From: Microbacterium sp. SY138
Lineage (GTDB): Bacteria; Actinomycetota; Actinomycetes; Actinomycetales; Microbacteriaceae
DNA: 64,000 bases
Direction of reading: 5' to 3'
NCBI RefSeq assembly: GCF_039729145.1
Contig: NZ_CP155793.1
Coordinates: 806,001 to 870,000 of the forward strand
Numbering within the stretch: position 1 is the stretch's first letter; each line of letters begins with the position of its first letter. Shown piece after piece: positions 37,061 through 45,470 of this stretch. Below the pieces are notes generated by a model that was not told where the DNA came from, made no database searches, and saw nothing but the letters and a program-made list of their open reading frames with translations. The position numbers and the translations under genes were made by a program.

Positions 37061-38035
37061 ATGCTCGAGCTCAACGTGATCTCGCCGGTCCTGCTCTGGA
37101 CGGCGATCGCGATCTACGCGGCGGCCTTCGTGGCGTACGCCTTCGATCTCGCGCGGCGCTCGCAGGCGACGGCCGATGCGCAGAACGTGCGCGAGTCGGT
37201 GCTCGTCGGGGCCGGTGGCGGCAGCATCACCGCATCCACCGGCGCTCCCGTGGCAGACGCCGCTCCGCAGCGATACGTGATGGCCCGGATCGGCACCTCC
37301 CTGACCGTGCTCGGTTTCCTCTTCCACCTCGCCGCCGCGGTCACCCGTGGCATCGCGGCAGGCCGGGTGCCGTGGGCCAACCTGTACGAGTTCGCGATGA
37401 TGGGCACGCTGCTCATCATCGCGGTGTACCTCGTCGTGCTCACTCGCATCGACCTGCGCTTCCTCGGTACCTTCATCACCGGCCTCGTCGTGGTGCTGCT
37501 CGGCCTCGGTGCGACGAACTTCTACGTCGATGTCTCGCCGCTGATGGACCCGCTGAAGAGTGTGTGGCTCGTCATCCACGTGTTCGTGGCCTCGGTCGCG
37601 ACGGCGTTCTTCGCCCTCGCATTCGCCCTGTCGGTGATCCAGCTGATGCAGTCGCGACGTGAGCGACTTCTCGGCGAAGGCGCGAAGAAGACCGGGCCCG
37701 GCTTCCTCCGTACCTTCCCGAACGCCGTGCGCCTGGAGAGCCTGGCGTACATGTTCACCATCATCGGCTTCATCCTCTGGACCTTCACGCTCATCGCGGG
37801 GTCCATCTGGGCCTACTACGCCTGGAGCCGCTTCTGGGGCTTCGACGTCAAGGAGACCTGGACCTTCGTGATCTGGGTCATCTACGCCGGATACATCCAC
37901 GCCCGTGCGACGCGCGGCTGGCGCGGCAACCCCTCGGCCTGGCTGGCGATCGTCGGGTTCTCCGCTGTGATCTTCAACTTCACGATCGTGAACGTCTTCT
38001 TCAAGGGCCTGCACGCCTACTCCGGCCTGAGCTGA
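37061..38035 (+). CDS. ccsB: Cytochrome c biogenesis protein CcsB/ResC
   Basis: 324 residues, eight membrane helices. The haem-handling WWD motif is seen as WAYYAWSRFWGFDVKETW near residue 255-272, and conserved histidines flank it (VIHVF, YIHAR). Together with ResB it forms the System II haem lyase. TAGACT (37049-37054) lies inside the end of resB and ends 6 bases before ATG 37061, so a second, leaderless promoter may raise ccsB independently. Confidence 0.93.
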   Translation: MLELNVISPVLLWTAIAIYAAAFVAYAFDLARRSQATADAQNVRESVLVGAGGGSITASTGAPVADAAPQRYVMARIGTSLTVLGFLFHLAAAVTRGIAAGRVPWANLYEFAMMGTLLIIAVYLVVLTRIDLRFLGTFITGLVVVLLGLGATNFYVDVSPLMDPLKSVWLVIHVFVASVATAFFALAFALSVIQLMQSRRERLLGEGAKKTGPGFLRTFPNAVRLESLAYMFTIIGFILWTFTLIAGSIWAYYAWSRFWGFDVKETWTFVIWVIYAGYIHARATRGWRGNPSAWLAIVGFSAVIFNFTIVNVFFKGLHAYSGLS

Positions 38036-38052
38036 GCCTGCCTCCGGCTGCG

Positions 38053-38129
38053 AAAACGGAGACCTCCCGGCTCCGTCCCGGCGCGTCTGAACAAGACACG
38101 CGGGGCGGGGTGCGGGAGGTCTCTGTTTT
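38053..38129. terminator. Two-tier hairpin terminator after the maturation operon
   Basis: Outer stem AAAACGGAGACCTCCCG (38053-38069) / 38113-38129, 17 pairs with one G-U, with a weaker inner stem (around CGCGT/ACGCG). Read along + it ends in GTTTT. It lies between convergent genes. It shares its outer AAAACGGAGAC core with the hairpin at 38775-38860. Confidence 0.8.
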
Positions 38130-38155
38130 GGCCGAGGGGCGAGCTGGGCCGAGGA

Positions 38156-38746
38156 TCAGCCGCCGAGAGGGAGGACCTCGGCGTGCTCGATGCCGTCTTC
38201 GTACCAGACCAGCTCTGCTTCGGCGATGACCTCGGTGGGCGCGGATGAGAGCGGGCGGACCTCGGCTTTCGCGAATCGCGACCAGTCGGCCGCGTCGAGA
38301 GTCTTGCCGTAGAGCACCGACAGGTGGAACGTCCAGTCGGCCAGCGGGAGTTCGCCGAGGCGGCGGTAGTCCGTGGCGTCCAGCGCGGCAGTCAGGGTCG
38401 AGTACGCCGAGACGAGCGAGGCACTCCGGGCGAGGCGCACGATCAGGATCTGCCAGGGCAGGGGGAACTCGTCGACGGCCTCGGCGCTCACCTCGATCGG
38501 TTCCTGCCGTGCCGCCCAGGTGCGGATCAGCGCGGTGAGTTCCTCGCGCCGCTCGGGCTCAAAGAACCCCCGGAGCGTGACGTGTCCGGTGTGCGGACGC
38601 CGCGCCGGGATGACGAGGCGATCGAGCGCGGTCTCCTGGATCTCCCGATAGACCTCGGCGACCGCACCGGTGGGCCGGAGCACGAGGTACTGCTGCCCCT
38701 CGAGGCTCGCGAGTTGGTCGGGGGTGTCCATGAACGGTCGACGCAT
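38156..38746 (-). CDS. 2H phosphoesterase / 2'-5' RNA ligase-like protein
   Basis: 196 residues with the two HxT/S motifs of the 2H superfamily: HVTLRGF and FHLSVLYG. These enzymes cleave or join 2'-5' or cyclic phosphodiester bonds in RNA or nucleotides; the true substrate is unknown. TAGGAT on this strand (38753-38758) ends 6 bases before ATG 38746, supporting that start and a leaderless message. The gene sits alone between two similar hairpins. Confidence 0.82.
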   Translation of the reverse strand: MRRPFMDTPDQLASLEGQQYLVLRPTGAVAEVYREIQETALDRLVIPARRPHTGHVTLRGFFEPERREELTALIRTWAARQEPIEVSAEAVDEFPLPWQILIVRLARSASLVSAYSTLTAALDATDYRRLGELPLADWTFHLSVLYGKTLDAADWSRFAKAEVRPLSSAPTEVIAEAELVWYEDGIEHAEVLPLGG

Positions 38747-38774
38747 GTCAGGATCCTAGGTCGCGGGCGACGCA

Positions 38775-38860
38775 TGCCGAAACGGAGACGGTCACAGGCG
38801 CGGCCCGGCGCGTCATGCGTCGACGCGCCGGGCCGGGCACTGGTGGTCTCCGTTTTGGCA
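38775..38860. terminator. Two-tier hairpin between 2H phosphoesterase and YhgE genes
   Basis: Outer stem TGCCGAAACGGAGAC (38775-38789) / GTCTCCGTTTTGGCA (38846-38860) with one G-U; perfect inner stem CGGCCCGGCGCGTC (38801-38814) / GACGCGCCGGGCCG (38822-38835). It lies downstream of the minus-strand phosphoesterase's promoter side and after no plus-strand gene; it can terminate the minus-strand YhgE operon, whose end is at 38878. Confidence 0.75.
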
Positions 38861-38877
38861 GGGAGGTGCGGACGACG

Positions 38878-40851
38878 TCAGGCCGTGGCGAGGACCGCCT
38901 TGGCCGAGGTCGTGCGTCGCAACGTCACCGCGAGCGTCGTGGCCACGAGCGACAGCACGCCCCAGACCACGAGTGCCGCGACCGCGGAACCGCTCGGCGT
39001 GATCAGACCCGCGAAGGCCGGAGCCGTCGGGAGGGCGGCCCCGATGCCAGCCAGCCAGTCCGGCACGGTCGAGATCAGGCCGGTCGCGACCGCGAGCACT
39101 CCGACGAGGGCGGAGATCCAGCGTCCGACGCCCCCGAACAGGGCGACGAGGGCCTGGTTCACGGCGGCGAACACCACACCGGCGAGCACGGCCGTGCCCG
39201 CGAACGCCCACCAGGTGCCGGCGTCATAGCTCGCCACGATCTGCACGATCAGCGACACCAGGAGGCCCTGAGCCGCACCGACCAGCGCGGCCGGGGCGAA
39301 GGCCCGCAGCGCGAGAGTAGCGGATGACCGGCGCGAGGTGAGGGTGCGAGCGGTGTGTGCGCGCATCACCACGAACGACGCGAGACCGCCGAACCAGAGC
39401 ACGACCGCCGCGAGCAGCGGGATCGCCGTCGGGCCGAAGATGGTGTTCATCGACGAGTTCGATGACACCGGGTCGGCGATCACCGAGGCGAGCGACTTCG
39501 ACTCGGTGTCGCTGAACGAGGGCAGGGAATCGGATGCCGTGCGCAGCCCGCCTGCGAGGTCACCTGTGCCGGTCGCCAGGGTGTCGAGCCCGGTGGTCAG
39601 TTCGGTGGCTCCGTCGGCGAGGGCGGTCGCTCCGCCGGAGAGCTGGGTCGCGCCGGAGGCGAGGCCGCGGGCGCCGGTGGCCGACGCTCCGATGCCCTGG
39701 TCGGCGAGCTGGGTGAGGCCGCCTGCGAGCTGGGTGGCGCCTGCTCCGGCCTGCGACATGCTGGAGGCCAGCGTCGTGAACGTACCGGGGAGGGCGGCGA
39801 CGCCATTCGCGACCTCGGGCGCGTTGAGGATGCCGGATGCCGTGCCGGCATCCGTCGCGACGGAACCGGCCTGCGTTGCGAGTGAGGTGTAGAGCGCGCA
39901 CTCGGCCTGGTCTGCGACGGGGGGTGTGCAGGCGGCCTGGGCCATTCCGCCCAGCTGCTGGGCGAGAGCGACCGAGTCGTCTGCGGCGGAGCGTGCGGAT
40001 GCCGAGGCGCTCTGGATCCCGCCGACGAGCTGCTGAACCCCGGCGACGCTTCCTTGCAGTTGCGCGCCGCCATCCGTCAGTCCGGCCCCGATCGCACCCG
40101 CGCCGGCCGCAGCCTCGCGCGTCTTGCCCGCGATCGTGTCGAGCCCGGAGGCGAGCGACGATGCCCCCGTCCCGAGCTCACCCGCACCGGAGGCCAGCTT
40201 CGTGGCGCCTTCGGGGATCGCTGCCGCTCCGGTGGCGGCATCGCGCGCGCCGTTCGCGAGCTTCACGGCGCCGTCTGCCGCCTCGCCGATCTGGTCGCCG
40301 ATCGTGGTGAAGCCGACGAGGATGTTCTCGGTCGTCGCCTCGGAGAGCATCGTGCCCATGGTCGAGGCGGCGACGTCCGCGATCTGCCCGGTGATGAGGT
40401 CGTCGGCGACGAGTCCGTCCTCCGGGGTCGTGACGGTGATGGTGGCCTGCTCGGCCTTTCCTCCGCCGTCGGAGATCGCGGTGCCGGCGGAGGTGGCGGC
40501 GGACGAGAAGTCCTCGGGGATGGTGATGACGGCCTGGTAGGAGCCGTCGGCGAGACCGTCGGCGGCGTCGTCCTTGTTCGAGATCACCCACGTGAGGTTC
40601 GAATCGAGGTCGTCCGACCCCTCCACGAGACCCGAAGCCAGCTGGCGTCCGAGGGGAGTCATCTGACCGTCGATGGTCACCGGCTCGTCGAGGTTGACGA
40701 TGGCCGCGGTCATCGAGTCCAGGCGTTCGGTCGGGTTCTGCAGCGCCGCGACGAGGATGCCGCCTACCGCAGCCGGCAGCAGCAGCACGCCGAGGATGGT
40801 CAGCCAGGTGATGGGCTTGCGGGAGCGCGCGCGCTCGATGGGGAGGGTCAT
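38878..40851 (-). CDS. YhgE/Pip family membrane protein
   Basis: 657 residues: one N-terminal membrane helix (WLTILGVLLLPAAVGGILVAAL), a long extracytoplasmic region rich in Gly/Ala/Ser heptad-like repeats (about 170-430, patterns such as GATQLAGGLTQLA), and five C-terminal membrane helices of the ABC-2 type. This is the architecture of YhgE/Pip (phage infection protein) and EsaA-like proteins. The start overlaps the MMPL stop (ATGA), so the two are co-translated. Likely part of an exporter; substrate unknown. Confidence 0.88.
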   Translation of the reverse strand: MTLPIERARSRKPITWLTILGVLLLPAAVGGILVAALQNPTERLDSMTAAIVNLDEPVTIDGQMTPLGRQLASGLVEGSDDLDSNLTWVISNKDDAADGLADGSYQAVITIPEDFSSAATSAGTAISDGGGKAEQATITVTTPEDGLVADDLITGQIADVAASTMGTMLSEATTENILVGFTTIGDQIGEAADGAVKLANGARDAATGAAAIPEGATKLASGAGELGTGASSLASGLDTIAGKTREAAAGAGAIGAGLTDGGAQLQGSVAGVQQLVGGIQSASASARSAADDSVALAQQLGGMAQAACTPPVADQAECALYTSLATQAGSVATDAGTASGILNAPEVANGVAALPGTFTTLASSMSQAGAGATQLAGGLTQLADQGIGASATGARGLASGATQLSGGATALADGATELTTGLDTLATGTGDLAGGLRTASDSLPSFSDTESKSLASVIADPVSSNSSMNTIFGPTAIPLLAAVVLWFGGLASFVVMRAHTARTLTSRRSSATLALRAFAPAALVGAAQGLLVSLIVQIVASYDAGTWWAFAGTAVLAGVVFAAVNQALVALFGGVGRWISALVGVLAVATGLISTVPDWLAGIGAALPTAPAFAGLITPSGSAVAALVVWGVLSLVATTLAVTLRRTTSAKAVLATA

Positions 40852-43649
40852 GCGGTCACCTCGGTGGAGTCTGCGGTACTCCGGCGAGGAGCACGCGTGT
40901 CGAGAGTCTGGGGGTCGGGCCATCCGGCCTCGGCGAGGACGGCCCGTGCCGAGTCGGCATCGGAGGCGGTGGCGAACACCGCGAGCGTGCGGGAGGCCGC
41001 GGCATCGCGCAGCATGGCCGTCGCCTGGTCACGCTGGCCACCTCTCAGGCGGTCGAGTCCGTCGATCACGACGACCTGCGACTTCCCACGGAGCGCTTCG
41101 GAGAGGACGCCGAGTGCGGCATCCGCGTCGTCGACCAGCACGCAGCCGACGTGCGCGCGCACCCAGGCCGCACGACCGGGGAGCAGGTGTCCTGCGACGC
41201 GGAGCTTCCCGTCCGTCGGCACGAGGCGTCCGGCGACGGTGAGGGCCAGGGCCCGACGAGTCCGCAGATCGCCGCCCGTCGCGATGACCGCACCGCCCTC
41301 GGCGATGCGCATCGACAGGCCCTCGACGAGCGGCGCATCTGCGCTGATCTCGAGGTCGTCGGCCGCGACGACCGATCCGTCGCCGGGCCAGGCGGCCAGG
41401 TGGCGTTCGCGTTCGACCGCCTCGCCTTCGACGTCGACGCGGGGGAGGATCTTCTCCAGCCAGCGCGGGAGCTCCCAGGCACGCTCGCCCAGGATCGCCA
41501 TGAGGGCGGGGATCAGCGTCATGCGCACCAGGAAGGCGTCGAATGCGATACCGGCGGCGAGGCCGAGTGCGATCGGTTTGAGCGACGAGTCGCCCTCGGG
41601 GACGAACGCGACGAAGACCGCGAACATGATGAGCCCGGCCGCGGTGACGACCTTCGCCGAGCCGGTGAAGCCGCTGCGCACGGCCCGGAGCGCGGCGGCC
41701 CGCCGGGTGGCACGGTTCGGGCTCGTCGCGTCCTTGTCATGCACGAAGTCCTCGCGCATGCGGGAGACCAGGAACACCTGGTAGTCCATCGCGAGACCGA
41801 ACAGCACGCCCATCAGGATGATCGGCATGAAGCTGATGATCGGCCCGACCTTGGCGACGTGCAGCAGATCGGCGAACCAGCCCCACTCGAACACCGCGCC
41901 CACCACGCCGAAGGCGGCGACGATCGACAGCAGGTAGCCGACGGCGGCAGTGATCGGCACCCAGAGCGAGCGGAACACGATGGTCAGCAGGATCAGCGAG
42001 AGGCCGATCACGAAGATGCCGAACGGCAGGAGCGCGTTCCCGAGCTGGTCGGAGATGTCGATGCCGACGGCCGTGAACCCGGTGACCTTGAGGTCGATGC
42101 CGAACTCGTCGAGCCATTCGTCGTGATGGCTGCGCAGCTCGCGCACGAGATCGGCGGTCGCCGGGTCGTCGGGGGCGGTCTCCGGGATGATCTGCACGAT
42201 ACCGGTGTCGGCCGTCTCGTTCGGCGTCGCGAGGGCGACCTCCTTGACGCCGGGGACCTTCGCCACGGCGTCGCCGAGATCTTCCATCAGGGTGAGCGGA
42301 TCGGTGGAGGTGACGATCGTGCCGGTGAGGATCAGTGGACCGTTGAAGCCGGGGCCGAACTGCTCCCCGACGAGGTCGTAGTTCTGGCGGGCCTCGGAGT
42401 CCTTCGGGAGCACACCAGCATTCGGCAGCGCGAGGTCGAGGCTCAGCGCGGGAACGGCCACGATCCCGAGTCCCAGGACGACGGCGAGAGAAACCAGCAC
42501 GGGGTGCTTCATGACGCCGCCGACCCAGCGGGCGCTGCCCTTCACCGGGGCGACGACGTCCTTCGGCTCCTCCGACGCGTCGGAGGCGGTGCTCTTCTTC
42601 GCCTTCGACGCCTTGACCTTCTTCGGGCGGCCGACGACCCTGCCCTTCATGAAGCCGAGCAGAGCCGGGGTGAGGGTCACGGCGATCGCCACGGCGACGG
42701 CGACCGCGGCGGAGGCGGCGATGCCCATCGTGGTCAGGAACGGGATACCCGCGAAGCCGAGGCCGATCAGCGCGATGAGCACAGTGACGCCCGCGAACAC
42801 GACAGCGGAGCCTGCGGTTCCGACGGCGCGCGAGGCGGACTCCTCCGGGTCCACGCCCGCGCGCACCTGATCCTGATGTCGAGCCATGATGAACAGCGCG
42901 TAGTCGATGCCGACCGCGAGCCCGAGCATGAGCGCCAGCAGCGGGGTGGTCGAGGAGACGGTCGCGAACGCGGTCGCGGTGAAGATGCCGGCCATCGAGA
43001 TGCCGACGCCGAGGATCGCGGTGAGCAGGGGGAGGCCCGCCACCACGAATGAGCGGAACGTGACGATCAGCACGAGCAGGGCGATGAGCAGTCCGACCGC
43101 TTCGGTGAGGGTGACGCCGGGGATGGAGATCGCGAAGAGGTCGCCGCCGAGGGAGGTCTGCGAGCCCGCGGGGAGCTCGGCGTCGAGGTCGCTCACGACC
43201 GAACGCAGCGCATCCTTCGTCTCGTCCGAGACGTCGGTGGACTCGCCGTCGAACTGCACGCGCACGATGGCGGCGGTGTCGTCGTCGTTGATCATGCCCT
43301 TGACCATCTCGTCGTACGGCGAGGTGGCCGCGAGAACACCGTCGAGGTCGCTCAGCTCGTCGACCGCGCCCTCGATGTCGTCCCGGTACTCGTCATCCGT
43401 GATCTTGTCGCCGTCGGCCGCGACCACGATGAACTGCGCGTTCGTGCCGCTCACCTGCGGGAACGAGCGGGAGAGCTGCTCGAGCCCCGCCTGCGACTCC
43501 GTACCGGGGATGGAGAACGTGTTGTCGGTTCCCGCGCCCAGCACGAGCGCTCCGGCGCCGGCGATGCCGAGCGCGAGCAGCCAGGACACGAGGACCCGCC
43601 ACGGGTGCCGGAAGGACCAGCGTCCGAGCGAGGACAGGAGTGTGGACAC
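40848..43649 (-). CDS. MMPL family transporter with C-terminal degenerate ABC-like domain
   Basis: 933 residues from GTG 43649 (GGAGGA 4 bases upstream). The MMPL/RND part has about 12 helices; the two proton-relay helices are GIDYALFIMARHQ and AMDYQVFLVSRMRED, and two extracytoplasmic loops follow helices 1 and 7. Residues about 760-925 look like an ABC ATPase that lost catalysis: a GGDLRTRRAL loop at 792 lacks the Walker A lysine, TVAGRLVPTDGKLRVAG follows as in ABC domains, and Walker B-like VVVIDGLDRL has Asp863 but no following Glu. MMPL proteins export lipids or drugs. Controlled by the divergent TetR. Confidence 0.87.
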   Translation of the reverse strand: MSTLLSSLGRWSFRHPWRVLVSWLLALGIAGAGALVLGAGTDNTFSIPGTESQAGLEQLSRSFPQVSGTNAQFIVVAADGDKITDDEYRDDIEGAVDELSDLDGVLAATSPYDEMVKGMINDDDTAAIVRVQFDGESTDVSDETKDALRSVVSDLDAELPAGSQTSLGGDLFAISIPGVTLTEAVGLLIALLVLIVTFRSFVVAGLPLLTAILGVGISMAGIFTATAFATVSSTTPLLALMLGLAVGIDYALFIMARHQDQVRAGVDPEESASRAVGTAGSAVVFAGVTVLIALIGLGFAGIPFLTTMGIAASAAVAVAVAIAVTLTPALLGFMKGRVVGRPKKVKASKAKKSTASDASEEPKDVVAPVKGSARWVGGVMKHPVLVSLAVVLGLGIVAVPALSLDLALPNAGVLPKDSEARQNYDLVGEQFGPGFNGPLILTGTIVTSTDPLTLMEDLGDAVAKVPGVKEVALATPNETADTGIVQIIPETAPDDPATADLVRELRSHHDEWLDEFGIDLKVTGFTAVGIDISDQLGNALLPFGIFVIGLSLILLTIVFRSLWVPITAAVGYLLSIVAAFGVVGAVFEWGWFADLLHVAKVGPIISFMPIILMGVLFGLAMDYQVFLVSRMREDFVHDKDATSPNRATRRAAALRAVRSGFTGSAKVVTAAGLIMFAVFVAFVPEGDSSLKPIALGLAAGIAFDAFLVRMTLIPALMAILGERAWELPRWLEKILPRVDVEGEAVERERHLAAWPGDGSVVAADDLEISADAPLVEGLSMRIAEGGAVIATGGDLRTRRALALTVAGRLVPTDGKLRVAGHLLPGRAAWVRAHVGCVLVDDADAALGVLSEALRGKSQVVVIDGLDRLRGGQRDQATAMLRDAAASRTLAVFATASDADSARAVLAEAGWPDPQTLDTRAPRRSTADSTEVTA

Positions 43650-43674
43650 GCGTTCCTCCGAGGGGTGCGGGGTG

Positions 43675-43707
43675 GATACACAGGTGTATCCAATACATAG
43701 ATGTATC
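43675..43707. promoter_or_regulatory. Twin 16-base TetR operators
   Basis: GATACAC-AG-GTGTATC (43675-43690, perfect) and AATACAT-AG-ATGTATC (43692-43707, perfect over the inner 14) lie one base apart, 17 bases centre to centre. They sit between the divergent MMPL and TetR genes, next to both starts. Two sites on nearly the same face of the helix suggest two repressor dimers binding together. Confidence 0.75.
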
Positions 43708-43780
43708 GTAAGGTGACCCGCCCGGCCAAGCCTGTGTGCGGGGTGTGAATCATGCGAGAGTGAAGGGTCAGGAGGTTTCG

Positions 43781-44404
43781 ATGTCGACACCCGCAACCCG
43801 CAGCCGCGAGAACACGCGAGCCCGCCTGCTCGAGGCGGCGGCGCAGGTCTTCGCCGAAGTCGGGCTCGATGGAGCGTCGGTGGAGGCCGTCTGCGAGCGT
43901 GCCGGTTTCACCCGCGGTGCGTTCTACTCGAACTTCGAGTCCAAGGACGAGCTGTTTCTCATGCTCGCCGCCAGCGTCTCCGAGGTGCGCGTGAACGCGG
44001 TGCGCACCCGCGTGGAGGAGCTGACGGCCGCCGGTGCCCTGGTCGAGGGGTGCGATCCGATCGACCTCGTGCAGCAGATCATGGAGCTCGGCGGAGACGA
44101 TCGTCTCGGTGTCATGCTGCTCAGCGAGATCCGTATCCGTGCACTGCGCGACGCGAGGTTCGGCGAGGCCTACCTCACGCAGGAGCGCGAGATGGTCTCG
44201 AGCATCGCGCAGATCGTCGACGACATCGTCACCGCCGGCCTGCTGCGCCTTCGCCTGCCGGCCGAGACGGCTGCCCGCATGCTCATGATCATCTGGGAGG
44301 GCATGACCGTGCGCGGCGCCATGGCGGGCCAGGATGACGCCCAGCTGCGGCACTCCGGTGGCGAAGAGCTCGGTCGTCTGGTGCAGCTGCTCATCGAGCA
44401 GTAG
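43781..44404 (+). CDS. TetR-family transcriptional regulator
   Basis: 207 residues. N-terminal HTH: RLLEAAAQVFAEVGLDGASV then CERAGFTRGAFYSNFESKDELF. The C-terminal ligand domain is typical in size. GGAGG sits 6 bases before ATG 43781. It is divergent from the MMPL-YhgE operon, with two operator-like dyads between, and is the probable repressor of both units. Confidence 0.9.
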   Translation: MSTPATRSRENTRARLLEAAAQVFAEVGLDGASVEAVCERAGFTRGAFYSNFESKDELFLMLAASVSEVRVNAVRTRVEELTAAGALVEGCDPIDLVQQIMELGGDDRLGVMLLSEIRIRALRDARFGEAYLTQEREMVSSIAQIVDDIVTAGLLRLRLPAETAARMLMIIWEGMTVRGAMAGQDDAQLRHSGGEELGRLVQLLIEQ

Positions 44405-44417
44405 TCCGCAGGTTCGC

Positions 44418-44445
44418 CGGGGTGGAGGTGGAGGGGTCCACCCCG
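44418..44445. terminator. Hairpin between convergent TetR and menC genes
   Basis: Perfect 9-base stem CGGGGTGGA (44418-44426) / TCCACCCCG (44437-44445), 10-base loop. It fills most of the 42-base gap and can serve both strands. Confidence 0.65.
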
Positions 44446-44446
44446 C

Positions 44447-45430
44447 TCAGCGCGCGCTGTTCGAGAGCTCGTAGTGGCAGCGGGCGAGTCGGGCGAACCA
44501 CCACTCGCGACGCTCGTCCGAGGCGGCGAGACGGTTGAGGGACTCGGCATCGGGCGTCACGCGGCGGACCGGGATCGTGCCGTCGACGGGACGCAGGTCC
44601 GCCACGTCGTCGAGGAAGAGCGACGCCGTGCCGAGCCCGCAGTCGTAGTCGAGCGACGGGAGCGCGGCAGCGAGTGCGGCCCCCTGTGACAGGCCGACCG
44701 CCGTGTCCAGCGCACTGGAGACCACGACGGGCAACCCCGCGGCGGTGACGATCTGCAGGGCGTGGGTGATGCCGCCCAGCGGCTGGGCCTTGATCACGAG
44801 CAGATCCGCAGCAGAGGCACGTGCGACCGCGAGCGGGTCGGTCGACTTGCGCACGCTCTCGTCGGCCGCCACCGGGATGCCCATGTACTTCACGCGCCGG
44901 CGCAGTTCCGCCAGCTCCGGCACCGTCGCGCACGGCTGTTCCACGTACTCCAGGTCGTATTCGCCGAGCGCGTGCACCGCGTGCTCGGCCTCGTCGACGT
45001 TCCACGCGCCGTTCGCGTCGACGCGGACGCGTCCCTCCGGCCCCGTGACCTCCCGCACGGCGCGCACTCGCGCCACGTCGTCGGCCAGGGTCTGGCCCGG
45101 TTCGGCGACCTTGACCTTGGCCGTGCGGCATCCGGGGAACCGTGCCAGCAGCTCGGGCACGCGCGCCGCATCGATCGCCGGCACCGTGGCGTTCACGCCG
45201 ACCCGGTCGCGCAGCGGCTCCGGCTGCGCACGCCACGCATAGTCGATCGCGGCGGCGAGCCACGTCGCCGCCTCCGCATCCTCGTACTCCACGAACGGGG
45301 AGAACTCCGCCCACCCTTCCGGCCCCTCGAAGAGCAGGGCCTCCCGCACGTCCACGCCACGGAAGCGGCTGTGCATCGGGAGGGCGACGACCCTGGCCGA
45401 GTCGAGCAGGTCTGCGAGTGGCGGGATCAT
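44447..45430 (-). CDS. menC: o-Succinylbenzoate synthase
   Basis: 327 residues of the enolase superfamily. Catalytic pattern in order: TAKVKVAE (KxK), RVDANGAW (metal Asp), YVEQPC (Glu), ADESVR (Asp), and VIKAQPLGG (second catalytic Lys). It dehydrates SHCHC to o-succinylbenzoate in menaquinone synthesis. The ATG at 45430 is preferred: CAGAAT on this strand (45437-45442) ends 6 bases before it. A GTG at 45469, one base after the GNAT stop, is the alternative. Confidence 0.92.
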   Translation of the reverse strand: MIPPLADLLDSARVVALPMHSRFRGVDVREALLFEGPEGWAEFSPFVEYEDAEAATWLAAAIDYAWRAQPEPLRDRVGVNATVPAIDAARVPELLARFPGCRTAKVKVAEPGQTLADDVARVRAVREVTGPEGRVRVDANGAWNVDEAEHAVHALGEYDLEYVEQPCATVPELAELRRRVKYMGIPVAADESVRKSTDPLAVARASAADLLVIKAQPLGGITHALQIVTAAGLPVVVSSALDTAVGLSQGAALAAALPSLDYDCGLGTASLFLDDVADLRPVDGTIPVRRVTPDAESLNRLAASDERREWWFARLARCHYELSNSAR

Positions 45431-45470
45431 GTGCCCATTCTGTCCCCGCGGAGTCTCTGAGCGCCGCACG

